Shown here: piece by piece, positions 7,598-16,835 of the stretch
How the letters are laid out: each line of letters begins with the position of its first letter
Numbering within the stretch: position 1 is the first letter of the stretch
Assembly: GCA_034411135.1 (NCBI GenBank)
Contig: DAOUMN010000016.1
Span: 124,001 to 188,000 of the forward strand
Reading direction: 5' to 3'
DNA length: 64,000 nt
From: Bellilinea sp034411135
GTDB taxonomy: Bacteria > Chloroflexota > Anaerolineae > Anaerolineales > Anaerolineaceae
Translations under genes and position numbers: made by a program
The notes under the pieces: generated by a model
Database searches by the model: none
The model's input: the letters and a program-made list of their open reading frames with translations, nothing else
Told to the model about the DNA's origin: nothing

Positions 7598-8929
7598 TTA
7601 ACGCGGATCGACCACCCGTCCAAGGAAGAGCACACTTCCGTTGCTGCGATCATGAATAAGGAACAGGAACGGGCGGTCGATGGTCAATTCGGCTTCCTCT
7701 AAAGGCATTGCCATTACTTCCATGACCACCGCCGTGGCGGCAGCCGCCTCAGTGCCTTCCTCGTTGACATCCACAAAGGCTTTGTGAACCACATCCGAGA
7801 TAAACAGCTCAGGTTTTTCGGTCATGCCCGAAAAATCTGCCCGGTTGGGATCAAAGGCATCCGGCATTCCCAGGTCCTTCAGCGCCTGACTCAGCCCAAA
7901 GCTGGATTCGAACTTGAATTTGGGCATGCTCAACTTGACCGATGCCATGCCCAGCCCGCTGCGGATGCTTTCCAACTGCGCCGGCGTCAGTGCGGATTCA
8001 ATTTCCGCAAACTTACCCTCGTCGGGTACGATGATCAGCATCGAAATAGGACTACCCTTATATGCCAGGTCAACAACGGCAAAATCCTCACCACGCAGGT
8101 AAGACATGTCATCCCATTGCGACATCATCTCCACGCTGACCCGGCTGCCGTCGAGCAGGTTGAATTCAGCGGGTTGGGTGGCACCCTTGTCGAACGGATT
8201 TAACCAGGCGCCCTTGAAGTAAATGGCATTTACCAGCACCAGCCGAGTGAGTGGGTTGAGCACGCCAGGTTGGATCAAATCTTTGATCTTGTCGCGGGTC
8301 TGTTCTTCCACCCAGGCGTTGATTTGCAGACGGGCATTCTCATGCTGGTTGTAATCTACCCGGTACATCCCGGCGCCGTAATTCGCTGCCAGCGTATCGA
8401 GGAACTCTGTCAGGAACTCGTAATCCTGCTGTCCCCACAGTGAATTGGCAATGTTAAGCTGGAAGGGTTGTTCCTCCCCTTCCACCGGTTTAGCATCCAG
8501 CGGGCGTAGGCGCTGATCGAGTGTATTGAAGGCGGGGTGCAGATCCGCCTGAGGCAGGTTGAAATGCATGGCTTGCGCCATCTGCTGTTCGGTTTGCCCG
8601 CGCGCCCCAGCGTAGGTCATCGCCAGCGCCAGCGAGATACTGTATGGGGAGTAAAACAGGTTGCCGGATTGTTGGGCAAGCAGGCGGTACAGGTCGAGCG
8701 CAAAGGCGGTGTTACCGCTGACCAGTTCTGCCAGCGCGTTCTCGCTTACTGCCGGGCTAACCTGCCTTGGCTGGGACGAGATCAGGAAGGCGTCTTTATC
8801 CAAAGGTTTCTCCACAGGGGTAAGTTCAATCGAGGGACCGTTCGTGGGTACGACCGGCGGGGGAGCGCAGGCACTCAGTACCAGCAACGCCGCCAGTACC
8901 AACAACAGAGCGTTCTTCCACAGTTTCAT
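7598..8929 (-). CDS. Serpin, secreted lipoprotein protease inhibitor
   Basis: 443 residues. The N-terminus is a lipoprotein signal (hydrophobic stretch ending LSAC, Cys about 21), so the protein should be anchored outside the membrane. The rest is a complete serpin fold: FYSPYSISLALAMTYAGARG near the start, LVLVNAIYFKGAW in the middle, and the C-terminal HKAFVDVNEEGTEAAAATA hinge, then RPFLFLIHD. The alanine-rich hinge identifies an inhibitory serpin. The reactive bond lies in the Val/Met-rich segment after the hinge, so a target with elastase- or chymotrypsin-like taste is likely; the loop is about three residues longer than in antitrypsin, so P1 is uncertain. GAGGAG precedes the ATG and TATAAT lies at 8947-8952. 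Confidence 0.92.
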   Translation of the reverse strand: MKLWKNALLLVLAALLVLSACAPPPVVPTNGPSIELTPVEKPLDKDAFLISSQPRQVSPAVSENALAELVSGNTAFALDLYRLLAQQSGNLFYSPYSISLALAMTYAGARGQTEQQMAQAMHFNLPQADLHPAFNTLDQRLRPLDAKPVEGEEQPFQLNIANSLWGQQDYEFLTEFLDTLAANYGAGMYRVDYNQHENARLQINAWVEEQTRDKIKDLIQPGVLNPLTRLVLVNAIYFKGAWLNPFDKGATQPAEFNLLDGSRVSVEMMSQWDDMSYLRGEDFAVVDLAYKGSPISMLIIVPDEGKFAEIESALTPAQLESIRSGLGMASVKLSMPKFKFESSFGLSQALKDLGMPDAFDPNRADFSGMTEKPELFISDVVHKAFVDVNEEGTEAAAATAVVMEVMAMPLEEAELTIDRPFLFLIHDRSNGSVLFLGRVVDPR

Positions 8930-9071
8930 CTCTCATACTCCTCTTAATTATAGCCAACGGGAATTTCACTGAAGTTAAGACGCCCGGCAATTGCTTTGGG
9001 TTCCCTCCACGATAAAGAACCCGCATCCCATCCGGCAAGCTATACGCGTTTAACTGTAAAATCAATTCAAC

Positions 9072-9353
9072 ATGAGCGGCAGCCAAAACCCGACCCATAC
9101 CCTTGCCGAAACGCGCCTGCTGGCGCAGCGACTGGAGCGGTTGTCCGCCGATTCCTCCTGGGCGCGGCGTGCCAGCGGCGTGCGCGGTGGACTGCTGCGT
9201 GCGCTGGACAGCCTGGAAAATGGCATAACTCCGCCCGGTTTGGGAGGGCTGCTTGAGCATGCCCGCCACATACTCATCCAGGCAGCCCGCGAAATCCCTG
9301 CTCATGAGCAAATCAATCCTCCCGGTAAAGGTTTTCAAGACCAGGACGAGTAG
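9072..9353 (+). CDS. Small hypothetical protein
   Basis: 93 residues, helical, with no signal peptide or cysteine. The centre (RLERLSADSSWARRASGVRGGLLRALD) looks like a conserved amphipathic helix-turn-helix segment of small uncharacterised proteins, but I cannot name the family. Codon use (GC-rich third positions) matches neighbouring genes. There is no Shine-Dalgarno; TAAAAT at 9057-9062 lies 9 nt before the ATG, so the message may be almost leaderless, as for several genes here. It is divergent from the serpin gene. Function unknown. Confidence 0.55.
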   Translation: MSGSQNPTHTLAETRLLAQRLERLSADSSWARRASGVRGGLLRALDSLENGITPPGLGGLLEHARHILIQAAREIPAHEQINPPGKGFQDQDE

Positions 9354-9579
9354 GGTTGGACATCGATTCCCATTGAGTTATACAAAAAAAGTTTGTCTAT
9401 GGTTTGTTAACTATCTGTAAGGCTTGCCCTCTGGTAATTATTTTCTCCACTACCGATAATTGAATTGGATCATTCATTTTTGCCGAAAGAGCTATCGCGT
9501 TCTGCAGGTTTCTTTTCATTGCTTTGGCAAGCGCCAGGCTTACTATTGGCATCCTGATTTTATTGCCCGAGGCTAATCT
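9354..9579. other. Intergenic region before the HD-GYP sensor gene
   Basis: 226 bases, AT-richer than the flanking genes, probably holding the promoter of the downstream sensor. No clear hairpin or operator was seen. A weak 64-codon minus-strand frame crosses it but lacks a ribosome-binding site and overlaps the next gene's start. Confidence 0.4.
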
Positions 9580-12186
9580 TTGAGCATCCATCAGCGCATC
9601 CTCGCCATTACTGTTACTGTAACCCTCTTGTCGGTCGCGGTCTTAACAGTAATTTCCAACGCTCTTTTCTTGAAGAATTTCCGCCAATTGGAGGAGGACC
9701 TGTTGCGCGACGACCTGAGTCGCGCCCGCGAAGTGCTAGAGCGCGAACTGCGCTATCTTGAATCTACCGCCGCCGACTGGGCATACTGGGACGAAACACA
9801 CGCTTTTCTGTCTGGAACAAATCCCGAATTTACGGACGCAAACCTGACTCCTCTATCGCTCAATTCATTGGGCGTAGATATGATGGTCTTTTATGATATT
9901 TCTTTGAACCTTTACCATCAATTCGCAGTTCACCCCATTACACTTAACACGGTTCCCCTGCCGAAAGACATGGATGACCAACTGCACCGGCATTTCTTTA
10001 CCAGCACACAGCTCGACTCAGCGTATCTGCGCAGCGGCATCCTGCCCACTGCCTATGGTCCCATGCTGGTGGCTGCCCGCGCCATCCTGAACAACGATGG
10101 CGAGGGACAACCGGCGGGCTTCTTCGTCATCGGGGTATATTTAAACGAACTGCGCCTGGATGAATGGCGTCAGGTAACCCGCCTTGCTATTGACATCCAT
10201 GCCCTCGATGATCCCGCCCTGCCAGAGGCAATTAACCAGGCTGGCTTGGCTCAATCCACTTTGCCGGATCCGGTTTATATCCCCAGCCTTGACCAGACCC
10301 AAAAAGGCACTCCAGCAATCGCCGGTTACGCCTTGTTGAGAGCGGTCAACGGCGAACCCTACTTGCTGCTCGAGGTACAAAAAGAGCCGGCAGTTTACGC
10401 CAGCGGCATGCAAAATTTCCGCCTCTTTTTACTCTTTGTTGTCTTATTTGGCATTCTGATGGGTGGTTTTGCCTGGTTGTCCTTTAACCACTCCATATCG
10501 TCCCGTTTATTCTCCATTATCCGCGCCATCAATCGCTTCCGCGAGACACGCGATTTTACCATCAGCATGCCTCTGAGCGGGAATGACGAGCTGACCCGCC
10601 TGAGCATTGCCCTCAGCCAATTGATCTCCGAGATGGGACGCTACCATAATACCCTGGCAGCATCCGAACGCCAGTTCCGCGAACTGTTGCAAAAACTCGA
10701 ACTGATCGCTGTTATCCTCGATAACCAAGGCAGAGTAATCTTTTGCAACGAGTACCTGGTACGGATAAGCGGCTGGGACTGGCAGCAAATTATCCAGGCA
10801 GACTGGTTTGCGCTGTTCGCTCTGCCCAATGAGCAGGGCAGGCGGCGCGAGCGGTATCTGCGCCATGTTCAGCAGGGCATCATTCAACATAGTGATGAAT
10901 CGTTCATCCTCACTCGCAACGGCGAAAAACGGCTGATTGCCTGGAACAACACTTTTATCCGCAAGCCGGATGGAACAATCAACGGCATGGCGCGCATTGG
11001 GCAAGACATCACCGAACACCGCAAAAACGAAGAAAAAATCCGCCAGAATCTGAAAGAAACCAACCGACTGATCTCCCGACTGAATACACTGCGCGAGATC
11101 GACGCTGCTATCATCAGCAACCGCACCGGTGCTGAGAGAATTCAAACCATTCTGGCTGTGATCAAGCGCTCACTCGAAGTGGACGCGGTCAATGTGCTCA
11201 TCGAAAGTATCCCGGGCATTCTGGTGCCTTCCGCCACCATTGGCTTCAACCTGGCGCAAATCCCGCCGGTTCAGGTCACCACCTGCTGTGATAACGGTGG
11301 CTGTTTGAACCCCGACGCGCTGCTGACCTTGAACCACCTTCAGCAAGGCAACATTCCCGCATGGCTGGCAGAGCGGTTCTCCGGACATCTGCCATATAAT
11401 TTCTACGCGGTTGCACCGATGAGCATCGAAGGGCGCCGATATGGCATCATCGAAGTATTCGCACGCAATGCCTTCAAACCGGATCACGAATGGCAGCACC
11501 ATTTTCAGACGGTTGCCAATCAAACCGCCATCGCCCTGGATCATAACCAGATGATCATCGACATTCAGCGCGCCAACCGCGAGCTTAAGGACGCCTACCA
11601 GGCAACCATTCAGGGTTGGTCGGCAACCCTGGAAATGCGCGACAAGGAAACCCAGGGACACTCCGAGCGCATGCTCGACCTGAGTGAGCGCCTGGGTAAA
11701 CGACTGGGACTGAACGAAAAACAATTGACCGACCTGCGCTACGGCGTGCTGCTGCACGACATCGGTAAAATGGCAGTGCCGGATTCGATCCTCAACAAAC
11801 CCGGTCCATTGACCGATGAGGAATGGGAGATCATGCGCCGACACCCGCAGTACGCCTACAACCTGCTTTCCGGCGTTTCATTCTTGCGCGGTGCAATGGA
11901 TGTGATCTATTGCCATCACGAGCGATGGAACGGCACCGGCTACCCGCAAGGCTTGAAAGGCGAGCGCATTCCCTTGAGCGCGCGCATCTTCGCTGTGGTT
12001 GACGTGTGGGATGCGCTGACCAATAACCGCCCATACCGCGCCGCCTGGAGCAGCGAAAAGACATTGCGTTATCTTGAACAGCAAGCCGGTGTGGAACTCG
12101 ACCCGCGCGTGGTGGAAGCTTTTGTCACCATGCTCCGCGAGGAAGAGGAAACTGATCCGCAAGTTTTACAAGCCGAGCCTGCCTAA
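9580..12186 (+). CDS. CHASE4-HAMP-PAS-GAF-HD-GYP c-di-GMP phosphodiesterase
   Basis: 868 residues. Order: TM1 (about 8-30); extracytoplasmic CHASE4 domain (about 45-275, with the typical DWAYWDETHAFL); TM2 (about 278-300); HAMP (about 300-355); PAS (about 365-475); GAF (about 500-655); HD-GYP (about 680-850). The catalytic motifs are complete: HDIGK (726-730) and HHERWNGTGYP (779-789), so it should hydrolyse c-di-GMP in answer to an external signal. The start is TTG 9580, supported by GAGG at 9569-9572, 7 nt upstream, with no better ATG. Its stop overlaps the convergent glycosylase stop. Two more c-di-GMP proteins are in the window. Confidence 0.92.
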   Translation: MSIHQRILAITVTVTLLSVAVLTVISNALFLKNFRQLEEDLLRDDLSRAREVLERELRYLESTAADWAYWDETHAFLSGTNPEFTDANLTPLSLNSLGVDMMVFYDISLNLYHQFAVHPITLNTVPLPKDMDDQLHRHFFTSTQLDSAYLRSGILPTAYGPMLVAARAILNNDGEGQPAGFFVIGVYLNELRLDEWRQVTRLAIDIHALDDPALPEAINQAGLAQSTLPDPVYIPSLDQTQKGTPAIAGYALLRAVNGEPYLLLEVQKEPAVYASGMQNFRLFLLFVVLFGILMGGFAWLSFNHSISSRLFSIIRAINRFRETRDFTISMPLSGNDELTRLSIALSQLISEMGRYHNTLAASERQFRELLQKLELIAVILDNQGRVIFCNEYLVRISGWDWQQIIQADWFALFALPNEQGRRRERYLRHVQQGIIQHSDESFILTRNGEKRLIAWNNTFIRKPDGTINGMARIGQDITEHRKNEEKIRQNLKETNRLISRLNTLREIDAAIISNRTGAERIQTILAVIKRSLEVDAVNVLIESIPGILVPSATIGFNLAQIPPVQVTTCCDNGGCLNPDALLTLNHLQQGNIPAWLAERFSGHLPYNFYAVAPMSIEGRRYGIIEVFARNAFKPDHEWQHHFQTVANQTAIALDHNQMIIDIQRANRELKDAYQATIQGWSATLEMRDKETQGHSERMLDLSERLGKRLGLNEKQLTDLRYGVLLHDIGKMAVPDSILNKPGPLTDEEWEIMRRHPQYAYNLLSGVSFLRGAMDVIYCHHERWNGTGYPQGLKGERIPLSARIFAVVDVWDALTNNRPYRAAWSSEKTLRYLEQQAGVELDPRVVEAFVTMLREEEETDPQVLQAEPA

Positions 12187-13436
12187 TAAATCCGGCGCAG
12201 CGATTCACTGAGCAGTGCGTCAGCGCAATCGCCATCCACTGCAATACGCTCCGCGCCCAAGCTGCGGCTGAACGTTGCCAGACATTCCCCTAAGGCTGAA
12301 ATTGCCTGGTCGTCCAGGCGCGCGCCTGCTTGCCACCACCAGCCGCGCAGGTGCAGTGTCTTGCGTCGCCGGTCGAGCACTGGGTCGCAGCGCGCGATGA
12401 ACTTCTCGCCGTACAGCACCGGCAATGTATACGCACCGTAGGCTCGCTGCTCGGGTTTCTTGTATACCTCCCAAATGTAGTCGAAATCAAACAGCCAGCG
12501 CAACAGGTCGCGCTGCCACAACAGGTTATCCAGCGGGGGCAGCAGCGCCGCCGCTGGTTGATTAACCGCCCGCTCGCGCGCCAATTGCCACGCCTGCCAG
12601 TCCTCGCGCCGCGCGAAGAAGATCCTGCCGGCTGCCTCGTTGACCCCCAGCGGGATAATTTTACCCGCCTTGAAAACCCGTCCCAACGCCGCTGTCCGCT
12701 CGTTGCTTTTCATACCCAGAATACCCAGCCAGGCTTCACCGCTGCCGGGATGCGCCAGACCCATGCTGCCAATACGCCGCAGAACGTGCCAGTCATGGTA
12801 ATCCTCCTGGCTGGCAAACGGGTCGTCGCGTTCGAGCAGGTCGGCTGGCAGCAGCCGCTCAACCAGGTCGAAATAGCGCCGCGTCCCAACCCGATGATGA
12901 ATACCAATGACACCCATCTGGTACAGGTTTTCCAATGCCGCCCGTTCGACCCGGATGGGTACACCCCAAAAACCACCGACCTGCGTTTCGGCTTGCAAGT
13001 CGAGTGAACACAACGCTCCCCGTTCACGGATCATTTCCACGACTTGTGGCTGAATGTGCAGCACTTCTTCATGCGGCATGCGGTGATGGTTGCGATTGGC
13101 TTCCCGGCGGCGGGCGAAATATGGAAAATCTTCCACCGGATAGATCGATTGCACTTTGTCAAAACCATCCCACAACAGACGATCCTGATAAAGCAATTCA
13201 TCCAGCCAGGTGGCTTGATAACCGCACACCCGCGCCTGCAGAGTCAGATGCGGGCTGGGACCGACCACATTGACCGGATCGTACTGAATACAGCCCGCCC
13301 GGCGCACATACTCCAGCACGCCGGATTTGCCTTCCAGGCTGCGCGGGGGCAGCAACTTCTGCTGCCACAGCATGAAACGGCGCGCCTCGGCAGCAGACAG
13401 GACTATTTCGGGGAAAAATTCGGTATTTTTGGGCAC
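12183..13436 (-). CDS. AlkZ/YcaQ-family (HTH_42) DNA glycosylase
   Basis: 417 residues of the winged-helix HTH_42 fold. Family marks: CIQYDPVNVVGPSPHL near the N-terminus, LLPPLDNLLWQRDLLRWLF, YGAYTLPVLYGEKFIARCDP. AlkZ-type enzymes excise bulky or crosslinked alkylated purines; the catalytic motif is Q-hydrophobic-Q in AlkZ and Q-hydrophobic-D in the YcaQ branch. Here it is Q51-Y52-D53, placing it in the YcaQ (crosslink-repair) branch. The start is GTG 13436 with no strong Shine-Dalgarno, so the true start could be a little downstream. Stop codon overlaps that of the HD-GYP gene. Stand-alone in its transcription unit. Confidence 0.85.
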   Translation of the reverse strand: MPKNTEFFPEIVLSAAEARRFMLWQQKLLPPRSLEGKSGVLEYVRRAGCIQYDPVNVVGPSPHLTLQARVCGYQATWLDELLYQDRLLWDGFDKVQSIYPVEDFPYFARRREANRNHHRMPHEEVLHIQPQVVEMIRERGALCSLDLQAETQVGGFWGVPIRVERAALENLYQMGVIGIHHRVGTRRYFDLVERLLPADLLERDDPFASQEDYHDWHVLRRIGSMGLAHPGSGEAWLGILGMKSNERTAALGRVFKAGKIIPLGVNEAAGRIFFARREDWQAWQLARERAVNQPAAALLPPLDNLLWQRDLLRWLFDFDYIWEVYKKPEQRAYGAYTLPVLYGEKFIARCDPVLDRRRKTLHLRGWWWQAGARLDDQAISALGECLATFSRSLGAERIAVDGDCADALLSESLRRIY

Positions 13437-13552
13437 GGTTCACCAACTTCTCTAATGGATGGAGTATCCAGTCACCGCTCAATAATAACACATTTGTTCT
13501 AATTTACGCCGATTTTATAGTGCATTTTCGCCCGCTTGAAAACAAACCCGGC

Positions 13553-13558
13553 TATAAT
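13553..13558 (+). promoter_or_regulatory. TATAAT -10 box, 7 nt before a start codon
   Basis: Perfect TATAAT followed by seven bases and ATG 13566, so the transcript would begin at the start codon. No convincing -35 was found. Confidence 0.55.
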
Positions 13559-13565
13559 TTGGGAA

Positions 13566-16500
13566 ATGAAATCGTCGAAAGCAGCCATGCGCGTTTGGAA
13601 CGCTCTTGTTACCCTGGGCATTGCCCTGGTGTTTATGCTTGCCGTCCCGGCTTCCCGCGGATCGAGCGCAGCCGAGAACACTTCGCTGCCGCTGCCATTC
13701 GGCATGGAGAGCCGCTTTCTGCGTCTGGGGGTCGATGACGGGCTGCTCAGTTCGACTGTTCTTTCCGTCTTGCAAGACAGTCGCGGCTTTGTCTGGTTTG
13801 CCACCTCCAACGGTTTGAGCCGCTATGATGGCTACCAGTTCGTCAACTTTCGCCACCATGCAGACAACCCCAACAGCCTGAGCAGCAACAATCTGTTTGC
13901 ACTGCTCGAATCGCGCGATGGTCTGCTTTGGATTGGCGCTGATCCGGGCGGCTTGAACGTTTACGATCCGGCAAGCGGGCAGTTCCGCGTGTACCGTCAC
14001 GATCCCAACAACCCAAACAGCCTGCCCAATGACTCGGTCTGGTCACTGCTTGAGGATCAACAGGGTAACGTTTGGGTAGGCACCCGCGGCGGTCTCAGCC
14101 GCTTCAATCCTGCCAACCAGACGTTCACCAACTACAAGCCCGATCCGGACAACCCGCGCGCTCTTGCCGCACCGGTAATCAACCGGCTTTACCAGGACCG
14201 CGCCGGCGTGATCTGGATTGCCACCCGCCAGGGATTGCAGCGTTACAACCCCGAAACAGACGACTTCACCACCTTCAAAAACAACCCCGAAGACCCCGCC
14301 AGCCTGAGCAATAACAGCGTATGGGCGATGCTCGAAGACCGCCAGGGCAATTTCTGGGTCGCCACCCGCTGTGGCGGGTTGAACCGCATGGAACGCGCCA
14401 GTGGGAAGTTCCAGGCGTATCGGCATGATCCACAAAATGAACGCTCCTTGAGCGATGATTGTCTGTGGTACCTGTATGAAGACCGCGCCGGAAATTTGTG
14501 GATCTCAACCGAAAACGGCGGGCTTAACCTTTTTGACCCTGCCAGCGGTGACTTCACCCGCTTCCAGCACGACCCGAACAATCCGTTCAGCATCAGCCAC
14601 AATGACACCTATTGGATCACTGAAGACCGCTCCGGCGTGGTGTGGGTAACCAGCCGCTTTGGCGGGGTCAACCAGCTGGTGCCCGTCTTTCAGCGCTTCG
14701 GCATCATGCGTCACATCCCCGGCGACCGTACCAGCCTGTCCTCCAGCGATGTATATTCACTGCTCGCTGCACCTGACGGCCGGTTGTGGATTGGCACCTT
14801 CGGTGGCGGGCTGCACCTTTACGATCCGCAGAACAACCGCATGCGCGTCTTTCGCAACGAACCCGATAACCCTGCCAGCCTATCGAACAACAAAATTTAC
14901 GACCTGCTGCTGCAGGGCGAGAATACTCTGTGGATCGGCACATCCGGCGGTGGGCTTAACCGCTTCGACCTGACAAAAGGCAGATTCACCGCCTTCCAGC
15001 GCGATGCCAACAATCCGGACGATCCATCCTCCCTGCGGACGAATTTCATTTACTCGCTTGCCTTCGACACCAGCGGCAACTTATGGCTGGGCACGCTCGG
15101 TTTTGGGCTCGACCGCTTCGACCCGCGCAGTGGTAAAGTGACAGCCCGTTATGTCCATCAACCAGAGAATCCCTACAGCCTGAGCGAGGATACAATTTAC
15201 GATCTGGTGGTTGACCGCGCCGGTATGTTATGGATCGCCACTGCACGCGGCGGTGTGAACCACTTTGACCCCTCCAATGAGCAGTTCAGCCACTACCGCC
15301 ACGACCCTGCCAACCCTGCATCCATCGCCAGCAACACTGTCCACGCGCTCTACCTGGACGAGCAAGCCGGACTCCTGTGGGCTGCCACTGCCAGTGGTTT
15401 GTCCCGGCTCGACCTGGCTAATCAGGAGTGGAAAAATTATGGGCTGCGCGATGGACTGCCTTCGGACATGGTGATGAGTATCCTTCCCGACGGCAGAGGT
15501 TCGCTATGGATCGGCACCGCCTCAGGGCTCAGCCGCTTCGATCTGGCGAGCGAGACTTTCCGTAATTTCGACATCCATGACGGCGTGCACGGCAACCAGT
15601 TTGGCAGCGCGGCAGCCCGCAGCCCGCGCACCGGTTTGCTCTACCTTGGCGGTCCTACCGGTTTAACGTACTTCAACCCGGCTGATCTGCGTGTGAATCC
15701 ATACCTGCCGGACGTTGTGCTGACTGGTTTCGAATTGTTCAACCAGCCGGTTCCTGCAGGCAGCACGTTGCTGCCCCAGCCAATCGAAAGTACCAGCATG
15801 GTCAGCCTGCCATATGACCAGTCCGTACTTACCCTGCGTTTCACCAGTCTGAACTTTCAACTGCCCAGTAAAAACCTGTTTCAGTACCGCCTGGTTGGCT
15901 TCGATAAAGACTGGTCGCCACCACGCCGTGCGCGTGAAGCCACCTACACCAACCTGGCACCAGGTGAATACACGTTCGAGGTTCGCTCTGCCAACAATGA
16001 CGGGCTGTGGGGAAAACCTGCCAGCCTTGCCATCCGAATCCTGCCCCCCTGGTGGCAAACGACTATCTTTCGTCTGGGTTTGATCTTTGGGGTGGGCGGG
16101 CTGATTTATATTGGGGTACAACTGCGCTTGCGCAGCATTCGCCGCGCCAACCGTTTGCTGGAAAAGCGCGTTGCCGAACGCACCGCCGAACTCGAAGAAG
16201 AAATTCAACTGCGCCAGCAGGTGGAAGAACAGCTTCGCGAAGCCAATGCACAGCTGCACACCCGCGTGGAGGAGATCACCGCTCTGCAAAGTGAACTGCG
16301 CCACCGGGCGCTGCATGATGCATTGACCGGTTTGTACAACCGCCACCACCTTACGGAGGTAATGACCGCCGAGATTAACCGCGCCGGACGCGGCGGTTAC
16401 CCGATTTGCTTTTTGCTGATCGATCTTGACCACTTCAAGGATATCAATGATACGCATGGTCACCTGGCAGGCGACCAGGTGCTGATCAACATGGCTCAGA

Positions 16501-16832
16501 TCATCCGCGATCACACCCGTCAGTCGGACTCTTGCTTCCGCTACGGCGGCGAAGAATTTTTGGTCATCCTGCCCAACGTCAGCCTGCCGAATGGCATTCA
16601 ACGCGCCGAAGAAATTCGCACCGCGATCGAACGATCGCGTACTGTATTTGCTGACCAGCCGATTCAGTTATCTGCCTCGCTGGGTATTGCTGTTTACCCG
16701 CTACATGGCGAGGATGTTGACCACCTGCTATCCGGTTTGGATGAAGCGCTTTACACCGCCAAGCGTGAAGGTCGCAACCGCGCCATGATCATCGGCAACA
16801 CGCGCCCGCCCCAGGCAGCTCCCGCAGAGTAG
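13566..16832 (+). CDS. Reg_prop propeller sensor-Y_Y_Y-GGDEF diguanylate cyclase
   Basis: About 1088 residues. A signal/anchor segment (about 8-30) leads into some twelve two-component-regulator-propeller repeats (about 45-690; the DGLLWIG / NPxSLSNN motif recurs), a Y_Y_Y Ig-like domain (about 750-825), one TM helix (about 834-856), a coiled coil, and a GGDEF domain (about 915-1080). The active site is GGEEF (994-998), and RQSD lies five residues before it, an intact inhibitory I-site, so it should make c-di-GMP with product inhibition. In Bacteroidetes this sensor architecture normally ends in a histidine kinase; here a cyclase takes that place. The start could also be ATG 13587 (cleaner signal peptide); 13566 is chosen from the TATAAT 7 nt upstream. 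Confidence 0.9.
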   Translation: MKSSKAAMRVWNALVTLGIALVFMLAVPASRGSSAAENTSLPLPFGMESRFLRLGVDDGLLSSTVLSVLQDSRGFVWFATSNGLSRYDGYQFVNFRHHADNPNSLSSNNLFALLESRDGLLWIGADPGGLNVYDPASGQFRVYRHDPNNPNSLPNDSVWSLLEDQQGNVWVGTRGGLSRFNPANQTFTNYKPDPDNPRALAAPVINRLYQDRAGVIWIATRQGLQRYNPETDDFTTFKNNPEDPASLSNNSVWAMLEDRQGNFWVATRCGGLNRMERASGKFQAYRHDPQNERSLSDDCLWYLYEDRAGNLWISTENGGLNLFDPASGDFTRFQHDPNNPFSISHNDTYWITEDRSGVVWVTSRFGGVNQLVPVFQRFGIMRHIPGDRTSLSSSDVYSLLAAPDGRLWIGTFGGGLHLYDPQNNRMRVFRNEPDNPASLSNNKIYDLLLQGENTLWIGTSGGGLNRFDLTKGRFTAFQRDANNPDDPSSLRTNFIYSLAFDTSGNLWLGTLGFGLDRFDPRSGKVTARYVHQPENPYSLSEDTIYDLVVDRAGMLWIATARGGVNHFDPSNEQFSHYRHDPANPASIASNTVHALYLDEQAGLLWAATASGLSRLDLANQEWKNYGLRDGLPSDMVMSILPDGRGSLWIGTASGLSRFDLASETFRNFDIHDGVHGNQFGSAAARSPRTGLLYLGGPTGLTYFNPADLRVNPYLPDVVLTGFELFNQPVPAGSTLLPQPIESTSMVSLPYDQSVLTLRFTSLNFQLPSKNLFQYRLVGFDKDWSPPRRAREATYTNLAPGEYTFEVRSANNDGLWGKPASLAIRILPPWWQTTIFRLGLIFGVGGLIYIGVQLRLRSIRRANRLLEKRVAERTAELEEEIQLRQQVEEQLREANAQLHTRVEEITALQSELRHRALHDALTGLYNRHHLTEVMTAEINRAGRGGYPICFLLIDLDHFKDINDTHGHLAGDQVLINMAQIIRDHTRQSDSCFRYGGEEFLVILPNVSLPNGIQRAEEIRTAIERSRTVFADQPIQLSASLGIAVYPLHGEDVDHLLSGLDEALYTAKREGRNRAMIIGNTRPPQAAPAE

Positions 16833-16835
16833 CTT

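Noticed and set aside
9397..9591. 64-codon minus-strand frame before the HD-GYP gene
   Set aside because: Overlaps the next gene's start, no ribosome-binding site, no recognisable domain.
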